NCBI GenBank assembly: GCA_003445095.1
Contig: DLVS01000636.1
Coordinates: 1-13,638 of the forward strand
Source: Verrucomicrobiales bacterium
Lineage (GTDB): Bacteria; Verrucomicrobiota; Verrucomicrobiia; Limisphaerales; UBA9464
Direction: 5' to 3'
Length of the DNA: 13,638 nucleotides
Positions within the stretch are counted from its first letter, which is position 1. Every line of letters begins with the position of its first letter. A program made the translations under genes and the position numbers. The notes under the pieces were generated by a model. The model saw only the letters and a list, made by a program, of their open reading frames with translations. It had not been told where the DNA came from and made no database searches. Shown piece after piece: positions 1-7,153 of the stretch.

Positions 1-13
1 GCTCTTCCGATCT
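1..13 (+). other. Illumina adapter remnant (assembly artefact)
   Basis: The window opens with GCTCTTCCGATCT, identical to the last 13 bases shared by the two standard Illumina TruSeq adapters. A perfect match sitting exactly at base 1 is far better explained by untrimmed adapter than by chance. This marks the left edge as the physical end of a sequenced fragment, so the next few hundred bases may be poorly supported or chimeric. Confidence 0.93.
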
Positions 14-303
14 CATTAGTATTTATGTTAATATCAATCGGACGCTTCACGGCCGCCATCGCCCCTCGTTCGTTGCCGGCGGCAAAGCACAATAGATAAA
101 GCGCGTGTTGGCGGCTATTCTTCCGAAAGCTCTTGCGCCACCGCGAGCAGGGCGGAGGAGGAGGAGCTGAAGGTTCGATCGATCAAAGGTTCGTCGATGG
201 CTGCCGCGGGGAGTAACTCGTTCCGAAGTCTAGTTCAGGCAGCGTCGGGCGCTGGCCCCGTCGAAGATCTTCCCGATTCCAATATAAAGGTCATTTATAG
301 AAA
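14..303. other. No recognisable gene; left contig end of doubtful assembly
   Basis: I recognise no gene here. The first 25 bases after the adapter are AT-rich, the rest GC-rich. On the plus strand one frame is open from about 32 to 343, but its translation is low in complexity (Ser/Ala/Glu-rich) and runs into the glycosidase fragment in the wrong frame. On the minus strand two short readings, one ending in a stop at about 115 and one running off the left edge, look mildly protein-like, and could be one frame-shifted gene end. Neither matches a family I know. The stretch should have held the upstream part of the glycosidase at 304-624 but does not. Confidence 0.5.
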
Positions 304-624
304 ATGTGGGACAACTTGCGCCGGATGCCGCCGGGCAAGACCATGATTCCGCGACGCCGAGGAGAGTTTTATTGGCGGCAGTTTGCGATCTTCAAAGAGT
401 TGGGAATCCGAACCGTCGTCGTTGGTATGTTCGATGAAGTGGATGAAGGAACGGCGATTTACAAGGTCTCGAACGACACGGCCGTCAGGAAATACTTCGT
501 GACCTACGAAGGCCTGCCTTCCGACTGGTATTTGAAACTAACCGGAGCGGCGCCCCAGATGATGCGCGGAGAGATTCCTTGGTCAGCGACGATTCCGGAG
601 AAGCTGGCGTTTCCGAGAGATTGA
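304..624 (+). pseudogene. C-terminal fragment of a GH71/GH99-like glycoside hydrolase
   Basis: This 106-residue reading resembles the end of bacterial proteins annotated as glycoside hydrolase family 71/99-like or xylosidase/arabinosidase, normally around 400 residues or more and usually secreted enzymes of polysaccharide breakdown. The recognisable parts are IPRRRGEFYWRQ (16-27), the signature MFDEVDEGTAIYKV (42-55), and the terminal LPSDWYLKLTG followed by a Met-rich RGEIP stretch (72-92). The natural end appears present. The beginning is not: family resemblance starts at residue 2 (WDNL, where relatives usually read F-S-W-x-N-L), and an in-frame TAG lies at 298-300, two codons upstream. 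There is no Shine-Dalgarno sequence. The ATG is therefore probably not a real start, and the catalytic domain is missing. Either the gene was broken by recombination or the adapter-bearing contig end was joined wrongly. It faces the thioredoxin-like gene with a 29-bp gap. Confidence 0.72.
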
Positions 625-653
625 CCGCCCTCCAACTCAACCTCGTCTCCGCA

Positions 654-1187
654 TCACTTCTTGGCCGCAGCGGGCGGCGCCCACTGGCGAAGAACCCGCA
701 AGACCTTGTCTTCATTGTAGCCGCGGCCTTCCTCAAGCTCTCCGGTTCCTTGGGAGCGAAGGAGCTTGCCCGAGGCATCGAGGACGTAGAGATGCGGATA
801 ACCTTCGGCCGGGGGAAACTGTTTAAAGAAGTCCTCGTTCCGATTCTCGTCGCTGTAATTGACTTTGATGATGAGATAATCCGCGGCGAGAGCGGCGGCG
901 ACACGGCCATTCTCTCGGAAATACTTGTCCAAGAGTTTGCACCACCCGCACCAATCGCCACCCGCTTGGACAAGGATTCGTTTGTTTTCGGCCTCGGCTC
1001 TCTTGAGCGCTGCCTTCAGGTCTGCCTCCGGTCGTCTCTTGGGATCATAACGATCCACTACATAAACCGGAGCTACTTGCGTGGTTTTAGGATCGGATTC
1101 GGCGGCCAATGAGCTAGTTTGAAGCGGTGCCAACGTGACCATAGCGACGCAAGCCAGGGCGAGCGTTAGAGCGAAGTGCAGTTTCAT
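654..1187 (-). CDS. Exported thioredoxin-fold protein (CGWC active site)
   Basis: A 177-residue protein with a conventional signal peptide: a basic MK start, a hydrophobic core to about residue 20, and a probable Ala-rich cleavage site near residues 27-30. After a linker comes a thioredoxin fold. The strand ILVQAGG leads to DWCGWC, with the CXXC pair at residues 80 and 83, a redox site near the start of a helix as in the Thioredoxin_7/DUF255-like group. YPHLYVLD near residue 130 supplies the cis-Pro opposite the active site. The end is a charged helix followed by PPAAAKK. It probably acts in the periplasm in disulfide reduction or exchange; the partner is unknown. I chose the Met at 1187 because it gives a normal signal peptide. 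A Met at 1265 is an alternative: it has GGAGG (1271-1275) with 5-nt spacing but would put about 26 residues before the signal core. The gene is convergent with the glycosidase fragment and nothing ties it to its neighbours. Confidence 0.85.
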   Translation of the reverse strand: MKLHFALTLALACVAMVTLAPLQTSSLAAESDPKTTQVAPVYVVDRYDPKRRPEADLKAALKRAEAENKRILVQAGGDWCGWCKLLDKYFRENGRVAAALAADYLIIKVNYSDENRNEDFFKQFPPAEGYPHLYVLDASGKLLRSQGTGELEEGRGYNEDKVLRVLRQWAPPAAAKK

Positions 1188-1626
1188 GAATGGGCGAAGG
1201 AATATCACCGGACGCAACTTATGGATCGGCAAGTTTGGGTTCTGTTCGAAATCCGTTCGACACATTCCGTCCTCCATCGGCCCATCGCCGCGCGGGTCTT
1301 GGGACGGTAGTCAGCCGTCACGGAACCGGATTCAGAAACTTCCCAAACGACCTCCTCCTCGAACTGTGGGGTCCGGAATTCCGCAGTCCCGTTTGCTTTT
1401 TCTGGAATGAAGAACGTGTTTCGCTCCGCCGATCGCTTCGATGAAAATCATGCCGAACAACGAGCAACGAGTCCTATTTATAGCCGCGATTTTGGCGTGC
1501 GCCTTCCCCTGCGGAGTAGAATCAAATGGCTAGGGCGGACCAATGACCCGGCGCCGGTTTTAGCCAACTCGCATCATTGCCATGATGCACCGTTCGCGCC
1601 GAAATCATTCGGCATGTTGGCGCTCT
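1188..1626. other. Gene-poor stretch between thioredoxin-like and PLAT-like genes
   Basis: No gene of known family is visible in either strand. Four things stand out: a small signal-like reading at 1441-1533; a 10-bp palindrome CGGAATTCCG at 1374-1383; a palindrome CCGGCGCCGG at 1548-1557 followed by four Ts; and the hairpin cluster from 1563 to 1639. The left part should hold the promoter of the leftward thioredoxin-like gene, but I cannot point to convincing -35/-10 boxes. The right part is the 3' flank of the PLAT-like gene. Confidence 0.5.
1441..1533 (+). CDS. Possible 30-residue signal-peptide-like micro-ORF
   Basis: ATG to TAG gives 30 residues: a short polar start, a hydrophobic core (VLFIAAILACAF, residues 11-22), then PCG and a polar end. 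The shape is that of a bacterial signal peptide or a tiny membrane peptide. There is no Shine-Dalgarno sequence, no homolog I can name, and nothing downstream continues the frame. It may be the leftover N-terminus of a lost exported protein, or chance. It lies in an otherwise gene-free stretch. Confidence 0.2.
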   Translation: MKIMPNNEQRVLFIAAILACAFPCGVESNG

Positions 1627-1639
1627 TCATTCGCCAACA
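1563..1639. repeat. Cluster of hairpins nested in a 59-bp inverted repeat
   Basis: Three perfect inverted repeats lie in tandem: GCATCAT/ATGATGC (1571-1588, loop 4), GCCGAA/TTCGGC (1598-1613, loop 4), and TGTTGGCG/CGCCAACA (1615-1639, loop 9), the last spanning the PLAT-like stop codon at 1627-1629. The first two are enclosed by GCCAAC (1563-1568) and GTTGGC (1616-1621), a pair 59 bp from end to end. GTTGGC can pair either with 1563-1568 or with the second GCCAAC at 1633-1638, so two folds compete. No T-tract follows, so a classical intrinsic terminator is unlikely. Possible roles are 3'-end stabilisation, a structured RNA, or a recombination site. An integron attC-like site is one idea, but the outer boxes do not match the RYYYAAC/GTTRRRY consensus exactly. 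Confidence 0.6.
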
Positions 1640-2100
1640 AAGGCATCGTTGTCATCTACTTCCGCTAGCCAAATCTGGAGGCCATAATCATTGGCGAATG
1701 TCGCAGGCCCTGTTGTTTTATAGATGCGATGTTTTTCCGTTGGAGAAACGATGAGGATGACGCTAGCACTGGTAAGCCGCCACGCATTGTCTCCTCCATG
1801 CGTGCGGTCACCCTGCTTGCGAATATATACCTGACTTACACTTGCTCGATCGATCTTCATGTCGAGTAAAGACGCGGTAGCGTTATCGGGTTCATGACCT
1901 CCAAAATCTTCAGTGCCGAGACCGAATGCAAACCTAATAGTCGTATCATTCTTAAGCTTATCCATCGCGCCGCGAGCGAGAACAAATTCCCGTCCGCCAA
2001 CTGCCGAGACGACTCCGAGATAGACGTGGTCAGTCGTTCCTGCCCAACTCTCCTTCCCTGAGGTTTTTAGCTCAACAACGATTCCAATAATTCGATCCAT
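1627..2100 (-). CDS. Small PLAT/LH2-like domain protein, low GC
   Basis: A 157-residue protein without signal peptide or membrane segment. Its pattern resembles a PLAT/LH2 (lipoxygenase homology) beta-sandwich: an opening strand IVVELKT (7-13), the W-A-G-T-T-D-H-V-Y-L run at 19-28 that recalls the family's 'AGTDxxVyl' signature, a middle strand REFVLARG (37-44), and a later VYIRKQGD plus DNAWRLTSASVIL (91-116), matching the family's 'W.l..v.v' strand. Known PLAT domains bind lipids, membranes or protein partners, often with calcium; here the ligand is unknown. The last 40 residues are outside the recognisable domain. GC is about 50% over 1681-2100 by my count, clearly lower than neighbours, which suggests acquisition. 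The start is the first Met; no Shine-Dalgarno sequence is visible. It lies 117 bp after the G8 gene on the same strand, so co-transcription is possible. The fold assignment is by eye and moderate. Confidence 0.65.
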   Translation of the reverse strand: MDRIIGIVVELKTSGKESWAGTTDHVYLGVVSAVGGREFVLARGAMDKLKNDTTIRFAFGLGTEDFGGHEPDNATASLLDMKIDRASVSQVYIRKQGDRTHGGDNAWRLTSASVILIVSPTEKHRIYKTTGPATFANDYGLQIWLAEVDDNDAFVGE

Positions 2101-2126
2101 AGTAAATAGCGTTGTTCGACTTTTCC

Positions 2127-2206
2127 TCAGACAGGCATCAAGTCTAGCAGAATCTGTATTCTGATCATGAGCACACCAAGGAGCTGTGGCCCTAACATCT
2201 GTCTGA
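2127..2206. repeat. Structured 80-bp element between G8 and PLAT-like genes
   Basis: TCAGACAG (2127-2134) and CTGTCTGA (2199-2206) form a perfect 8-bp inverted repeat enclosing a 6-bp hairpin, CAGAAT/ATTCTG (2148-2163, loop CTGT). The element begins 11 nt after the G8 stop codon, read leftward, and ends 26 nt before the PLAT-like start. It could end or process the G8 transcript, fold in the PLAT-like 5' UTR, or be a recombination scar. No T-tract follows on the minus strand. Confidence 0.45.
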
Positions 2207-2217
2207 CCTTCGACGAG

Positions 2218-5200
2218 TTACTTCAACTCTACTTGCAATCGAATGTATTTGATCGGAAGGGCGTCGACGTTGCGGCTGGTTCGCACGGTCACCGTATCGC
2301 TGTCGTCTTGGTTGTTAACCACCGTCACCACGTCGTGGGCGGCGGTGTCTTCTTCCCAGTTCACCAAGTCCTCCGAACGGAACACCGTGAATTTCAGATC
2401 CTGTATTCCGGCCGGCCGGCGATAGGTGATCGTCAGATAGCGCACCCCGTCGAAGTTGCTAAATCCAGGGACAATGGCCCCCTTACGCTTCTGGCGGGCG
2501 AGTGGATTCGACCCAAACCAATACTCTTCCAAGTTGCTGAGACCATCCTCGTCGGGATCGCCGTCGGGTTGGGCATCGTCAGCGCCGGCGGTGGAAAAAA
2601 ACGCCAATTGAAAGGCCCCGAAACCGCCACCATCACCGGCGGCTAGCCGACAATCGTAGTCGGGCACCGCAACCGCATTCAGGTTCAAAGCGGCCGCCGT
2701 TTCATCATAAAAGACGGCATCCTGGCCCACCGGGGCGTAGAGGTTGGGCATCTGCATATTCGAAGAAGGATCGTAATGGATTCCGACGCAGATCGCCCCG
2801 GCGTCGGGGCTGTCGTTGAGCGATTTGGCCACTGTCTCAAAAACGGCCTCAATCGAGTTGGTGCCCCGCGGATACCGATCGTCTGGAATGGGGGCTTCCA
2901 TGTGTGGCAGCATGGCGGTCCAACGGGAAATTGCCTCGCGCCCGACGAAGGTTTGCTGGTCCGACCCGGTGCTGAGTCCGAGCGGGTACGCTTTGCGGCT
3001 GCGCGGCTGAGTTTGCTTAACGGTGAGGATCAACTGGCTGTGGGCTTCGTCCCACTGGGCGGTCACCGTACCCACCGGCAAGGTAATCGAGTTCGTGTTG
3101 GTGCTGACGAGGAGTTGCTGCGCCTGGCTGTTGGTCGCCGTGTTCCAGGCGTCTCGAAAATACTGCGGCGGCACGTGATCGTATCCTTGGTATACCTGCA
3201 CCGGTGCGGCGGTGAGACGGATGCCTTCCGGCGCTGTGCCGGTGGGGAAACAGATCGCATAGCCCATCGTGTCGCGGCCGGGCGTGTTATCAAGAGAGCT
3301 GAAACGAATCGCAAAATCACTCGGCGGTGGCTTCGGATTCTCGCGAACGCCCGGGGCGGCACCTTCGCGGAACTGTATCGTGTAGCGGGCCCCCGCGGCA
3401 TTGAGGGTCCCGAAGAGCCGCAGGTTGTTGTTGTCGGAATAAGGAATCTGCACTCCTCGGATGAAATAGCGCAGGTCGTCTGCGGCCGGCGCAGTGGGCG
3501 GCGGTGACCGAAAATCGTTCGCCACTTTGCCAAACATAATCGCCAAACTGCCGGTGGAAGCCGGTAGGAGGATGTCCGTGTTCCCGTAGTGATAAGGTGT
3601 TGCCAGACACGACTGGGCACTGCGGCATTCGTAAAGCCAGTCGATCCCGCGGTGAGCAGGCCAGTTGTTAACACTGCCGGCTCCCACCCACCCTTGCAGG
3701 CTTCCATCGGTGTCCACGATAAAAGTTTGTCGGTCGCCATCCTGAAAATCTCCAGCATACGTATAGCTCTCGTGCACGAGGTGGCGGACGATAACATCGG
3801 AACCCCAGAATAAATTGGTCGTCCAGGTAAGCGCCGAATACTTCCACTGGTTTCCTGGTCCGAACCAGCCCAACGCCGCATTCAGGAATGGCTGTCGTCG
3901 TAACGCCCGATTGTTAGTGTTGGAATAGGTCTTAAACCAATCCGACCACTGCAGAGTGGACCAGTTATATTGAGGAACGGGTAGAGGACCCTGCGGTGGG
4001 AAGGTTTCGTCCGCGGTGGGATAAAACCCGTGGAAGGAAACTCCGTTCAGCACGGGGCCTGGACCATCGTAATACTGGTAGCCACGCCGTTCATGCGCCG
4101 TGTTGGCCAGGTCTCCGCCCGCATAAAGCGTGCGGGTCATTTCCATGGGGAGCTCCGGATATTGGTATAGCGCGGGCGGTATGCCTTCCCGGTAGAGGTC
4201 GGTGGGATTGCGATCGGTGCGCGAAAGTTGATCGCCCATGAGCTGGATCGCGGCGCGACTCTGGTTGCGGTAAGTGTTATCGGAGAATCCGACGAAGTCT
4301 GAGCCGCTCACGAGTCCCCAGAACCCAGCCGGCGCCGCCTCCTCGTTGCCACCCGAAACCAAGGTGGCTCCATAAATGTTATCGACGAACTGTGAGTTGG
4401 CGACCCACCACCAAAAAGGTCTCAGCCAAGCGCCGTACTGGCGGTTTCGGAACGCCGTCGTCCGGGCCATCATATCCACCGCACTCGGGCTCTTGTCGTC
4501 CGGCGGCCGGCCGTCCTCTCCAAGCGCCTTGGGATTGGCGTTCGACAAGGTGTAGCCGGCGTCGCTCGGCCGGTCGCCGTCATAAGCGAACCTGGCCTCG
4601 GCGTCCCAGTTGGAGGCGGGAAGCTGGATCACATTCGTTTTCCCGGTTGTCTCATCGATGTTAGTCCTCAGGATCGTGTATTGGAACACGCCGCCATAGT
4701 CGAAGGCCGTGCCGATTCCGTTCCAGCAGCTGTGCGCCGTGTTCTGGAAGAACTCTAGAATCGGCGCAAACTGGCCGGAAATATACGGATACTTCGCCTG
4801 AAGTTCCGCGTCGGCGGAGACCATCCGCCAGGCCGGTCCGTTCCGCGCCGCGGATTGCAAGCCGGCGAGCCAAAACCCGCGCCCACCCATCGCCGCGCCA
4901 GCCGCGAGATTGTTCCGCAGATAGTTCTGCTTGTTGGAAATCCAGAACACAGAGGGATTTTCCCGATCGAAAAACGACAGTGGATACACGTTGAGTGGAT
5001 TCCAATAAGGCTGTGGCACAAACGTTGGCTCTACCTCCTTACCTTTGTGGCCGATGGCCGATGGATCAGTATGGAAGTCAAATTCCGCTGGCACCGGGGG
5101 ACGGGTCAGGATACCGCAATTGCCGTCGAGCACGTTGCGCTGCTCGACGCCGTACTCAATGTAAAATCCGTGGCCGAACGACCGATAACCCACGTTGTTG

Positions 5201-6600
5201 GTCAGCCCCATGCTGAAGGTTCCGTGCACCGTGATCCAACGGTTGAAACTGTCGTAGATCGCGCAATGCGACACGAAACTGTTCGTCGCTTCCTTCATCA
5301 AATGGAAATGAACCGGATAACGGCCAATTCGCCCGAAGTTGCCCGGCTGACCCAATTGTCCGAAGCCGACTCCCGCCAGGCGCACGATGGAACCGGCCCG
5401 GAACAGCGTATGTCCTCCGTAGATGTCGCGGCGATTGGAGGTGCGGCTCAGCAGGTCACCGAATTTGCCGGGATAGCGATCCTGGGTGGAGAAGCTAACC
5501 CCGGCCGGTATCGGTGATTCGCCCGGCGCCACATAAAAATTGGTGCCAAGGTTGTCCACAACGGGATGGGGGAGTGTCGCCAGCGCGCCCCGAGGTGCAT
5601 CGGCGGTTCGGAAGGACCGCACGATGATATTCCGCGTCAGCAGTCCTACCGTCGCGCGAATGTCGGCACCCACCGCGGATTCCTTCACGCCGTGATGCGA
5701 CCATTGGAATGAAGTGCCTGGACCATCCGACATGACGTTGGTTCCGCCGGTAAGTGCGTCGGTTACCCCGTGGCGAATTTGGGAAACCGTCAATCGGGTC
5801 ATGTTGGCACCGGCACCCCCAATTAAGTCTACCGATTGGATCGTCGCCTCCTCAGTGTGATCGGGCTCAAAGTCACTAGTGGTCACTGCCACCCGATCAC
5901 CTGGCGCCCATTCACCGACCCGATTGCCTTCAATCACGACGATGTTGGTGTTGACGCCTAGGTCCACATCGATCGTGGCGGCGAGCCGCGCCCAAGAAAC
6001 CACGGTTCCCTTCGCTCCGAAGAGGTCAAGACGACCGCCGGGTCCAGCCGCCAGCACCTTATTGCCAAACAAGGTGGACTCGGACTGCGAGGAATCAGGA
6101 TCGCCGGGCTTACGAGCTGAGCGCACATAACCCGTAGGGGAGAGATCGAACAGACTGTAGAGTTGCGGATCATCAATGCCCTGGTCCTCGGAGGCTTCAT
6201 TGCCGATTCCCGTCAGCACAATTTCCAGATGAGTTTGGTAGTGGTTTGTGAGTTCAGGTCCGCCCGCGAGCAGCGCACCGCCGTCCTCCACGATGATGAA
6301 CGGAGTAAGGATCTCCAACCCGGCGGTGACCTCCTCAATCACCAGTCGCGAATTGGCGACCACATAAACTCCCCGTGGGAACTTCAGTGGCCCGGTAACG
6401 GTGTGACGGATGACGGTGGTCTTGCCGTCCTCCAACACGAAAGGTTTCTGATCGCTAACTGTCTGCGGATCGAAGTCCGTAGCGTCGGGATACTGTTGGG
6501 CGATGAATTCGTTCCACCCACCGAGGGCGGGGCAGAGTGAAGTGGTCCAGATCAGCAGTAGGAGCAGCGGTTTCGGGAGCGGACAGCGATGGAGACGCAT
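2218..6600 (-). CDS. Very large secreted G8-domain / parallel beta-helix protein
   Basis: A 1460-residue protein starting with a signal peptide (MRLHR, then PLLLLLIW, cleavage near 27). Residues about 50-260 read as a G8 domain: successive beta strands (VVANSRLVIEE, FIIVEDGGALLAGG), then VVSWARLAATIDV and the conserved W-x-x-G-D-R-V-A-V-T-T-S-D-F step with TEEATI. Around 425-500 is a segment typical of CEMIP/TMEM2/fibrocystin-type beta-helices: HFHLMKEA, AIYDSFNRWITVHGTFS, NNVGYRSFGHGFYIEYGVE. Near 1345-1360, DPDEDGLSNLEEYWFGSNP is an acidic calcium-binding-like (thrombospondin-3/EF-like) linker. The last 100 residues (YLTITYRRP, VFRSEDLVNWEE) are a C-terminal module frequent in secreted Verrucomicrobiota proteins. 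Animal G8 proteins of this type handle hyaluronan; by analogy this may bind or cut a polysaccharide, but that is inference. An in-frame Met at 6684 is possible but would bury the signal peptide. No Shine-Dalgarno is visible. The frame is intact throughout. Confidence 0.85.
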   Translation of the reverse strand: MRLHRCPLPKPLLLLLIWTTSLCPALGGWNEFIAQQYPDATDFDPQTVSDQKPFVLEDGKTTVIRHTVTGPLKFPRGVYVVANSRLVIEEVTAGLEILTPFIIVEDGGALLAGGPELTNHYQTHLEIVLTGIGNEASEDQGIDDPQLYSLFDLSPTGYVRSARKPGDPDSSQSESTLFGNKVLAAGPGGRLDLFGAKGTVVSWARLAATIDVDLGVNTNIVVIEGNRVGEWAPGDRVAVTTSDFEPDHTEEATIQSVDLIGGAGANMTRLTVSQIRHGVTDALTGGTNVMSDGPGTSFQWSHHGVKESAVGADIRATVGLLTRNIIVRSFRTADAPRGALATLPHPVVDNLGTNFYVAPGESPIPAGVSFSTQDRYPGKFGDLLSRTSNRRDIYGGHTLFRAGSIVRLAGVGFGQLGQPGNFGRIGRYPVHFHLMKEATNSFVSHCAIYDSFNRWITVHGTFSMGLTNNVGYRSFGHGFYIEYGVEQRNVLDGNCGILTRPPVPAEFDFHTDPSAIGHKGKEVEPTFVPQPYWNPLNVYPLSFFDRENPSVFWISNKQNYLRNNLAAGAAMGGRGFWLAGLQSAARNGPAWRMVSADAELQAKYPYISGQFAPILEFFQNTAHSCWNGIGTAFDYGGVFQYTILRTNIDETTGKTNVIQLPASNWDAEARFAYDGDRPSDAGYTLSNANPKALGEDGRPPDDKSPSAVDMMARTTAFRNRQYGAWLRPFWWWVANSQFVDNIYGATLVSGGNEEAAPAGFWGLVSGSDFVGFSDNTYRNQSRAAIQLMGDQLSRTDRNPTDLYREGIPPALYQYPELPMEMTRTLYAGGDLANTAHERRGYQYYDGPGPVLNGVSFHGFYPTADETFPPQGPLPVPQYNWSTLQWSDWFKTYSNTNNRALRRQPFLNAALGWFGPGNQWKYSALTWTTNLFWGSDVIVRHLVHESYTYAGDFQDGDRQTFIVDTDGSLQGWVGAGSVNNWPAHRGIDWLYECRSAQSCLATPYHYGNTDILLPASTGSLAIMFGKVANDFRSPPPTAPAADDLRYFIRGVQIPYSDNNNLRLFGTLNAAGARYTIQFREGAAPGVRENPKPPPSDFAIRFSSLDNTPGRDTMGYAICFPTGTAPEGIRLTAAPVQVYQGYDHVPPQYFRDAWNTATNSQAQQLLVSTNTNSITLPVGTVTAQWDEAHSQLILTVKQTQPRSRKAYPLGLSTGSDQQTFVGREAISRWTAMLPHMEAPIPDDRYPRGTNSIEAVFETVAKSLNDSPDAGAICVGIHYDPSSNMQMPNLYAPVGQDAVFYDETAAALNLNAVAVPDYDCRLAAGDGGGFGAFQLAFFSTAGADDAQPDGDPDEDGLSNLEEYWFGSNPLARQKRKGAIVPGFSNFDGVRYLTITYRRPAGIQDLKFTVFRSEDLVNWEEDTAAHDVVTVVNNQDDSDTVTVRTSRNVDALPIKYIRLQVELK

Positions 6601-6962
6601 TGGGTGGAAAGGAATCGAATTGGCGTTTGCTATTCGGGCCACTCTCGCAGTCCACGCTGGGTGAGGGCTTGAACTCTCGGGCATGGCCGAAAGTCTAAGT
6701 CTACGGATTGGTGGTGCTGCCTCCGAGCAATTTCTCGGGTAAGATCGGAACCGCGCCGATGTCCCGCCGTATTTGGAAAAGTTTCGTCGGTACCTGTCGC
6801 GGCTTGGAGTTCGGCGGAGTCCACGGATCAGACGAAGCTAAGGCTTGCACCGAAATATGTCAGGCGGTCGAAGAGGTCATCACGCTGATGGAACCCGGAG
6901 GCCGCCGTCTCCCTCCAGGAACCGCCAAGCCGAGCTCGAGTGGAAAGGTGTTCCTGCGATTG

Positions 6963-6990
6963 GAGCCCGCCGTTCATCCACGGCGGGCTC
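6963..6990. repeat. Perfect 10-bp hairpin, 8-nt loop
   Basis: GAGCCCGCCG (6963-6972) and CGGCGGGCTC (6981-6990) are exact reverse complements around an 8-base loop TTCATCCA; a G-U pair can add one more step. The stem is nearly all GC and very stable. No T-tract follows on either strand, so it is not a standard terminator. It lies about 360 bp upstream of the G8 start and about 510 bp downstream of the DUF1501 stop, where it could slow read-through from the DUF1800-DUF1501 operon. Confidence 0.55.
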
Positions 6991-7142
6991 TCCAGGCCAA
7001 GGGGAATGGCGAGCGCCTCAACGACTTTCTGACGCGAAAACTGGTCGCAGGCAGGCTGAAGCAAGGACGACGCCATGCTCGGTAGTGTTAAGCGACAAGA
7101 CCCACGGAATCACCGAAGTCGATCGATCCAAGGCCTGCTCTC

Positions 7143-7147
7143 GGGAG
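7143..7147 (+). promoter_or_regulatory. Ribosome binding site of the vsr remnant
   Basis: GGGAG lies 6 nt before the ATG at 7154. It is one of the few good Shine-Dalgarno sequences in the window and fixes the start of the vsr remnant, showing that decay occurred inside the gene and not at its 5' end. Confidence 0.6.
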
Positions 7148-7153
7148 TGACGA

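Larger units (their letters stand above)
6601..7153. other. Gene-poor stretch upstream of the G8 gene
   Basis: I recognise no gene. Several frames are open on both strands (for example 6828-7076 on the minus strand and 6845-7150 on the plus strand), but none shows a domain, signal peptide or ribosome binding site I trust. The overlapping openness is expected from GC-rich DNA. The left end should carry the G8 promoter; I see no good -35/-10 pair. A strong hairpin lies at 6963-6990. Confidence 0.5.

Noticed and set aside
14..170. Minus-strand reading running off the left edge that looks faintly like an ankyrin repeat
   Set aside because: Only a handful of residues fit, a stop interrupts it upstream, and the region lies next to an adapter artefact.
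485..1112. Open frames at 485-973 (-) and 579-1112 (+) over the thioredoxin-like gene
   Set aside because: They overlap the well-supported CGWC thioredoxin frame and show no domain or ribosome binding site; they are GC-rich shadow frames.
1374..1383. 10-bp palindrome CGGAATTCCG as an operator
   Set aside because: A single isolated palindrome of this length, without a positioned promoter, is expected by chance in a window of this size.
1548..1561. CCGGCGCCGG plus TTTT as an intrinsic terminator
   Set aside because: The palindrome leaves almost no loop, so at most a 3-bp stem can form, and the T run is only four.
2776..5517. Long open frames such as 2776-3507 (+), 3063-3881 (-) and 4855-5517 (+)
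   Set aside because: All lie inside the intact G8 gene and their translations are typical antisense or shifted readings without motifs.
6828..7150. Open frames 6828-7076 (-) and 6845-7150 (+) as small genes
   Set aside because: No domain, no signal peptide, no convincing start; both span the perfect hairpin and are mutually overlapping.
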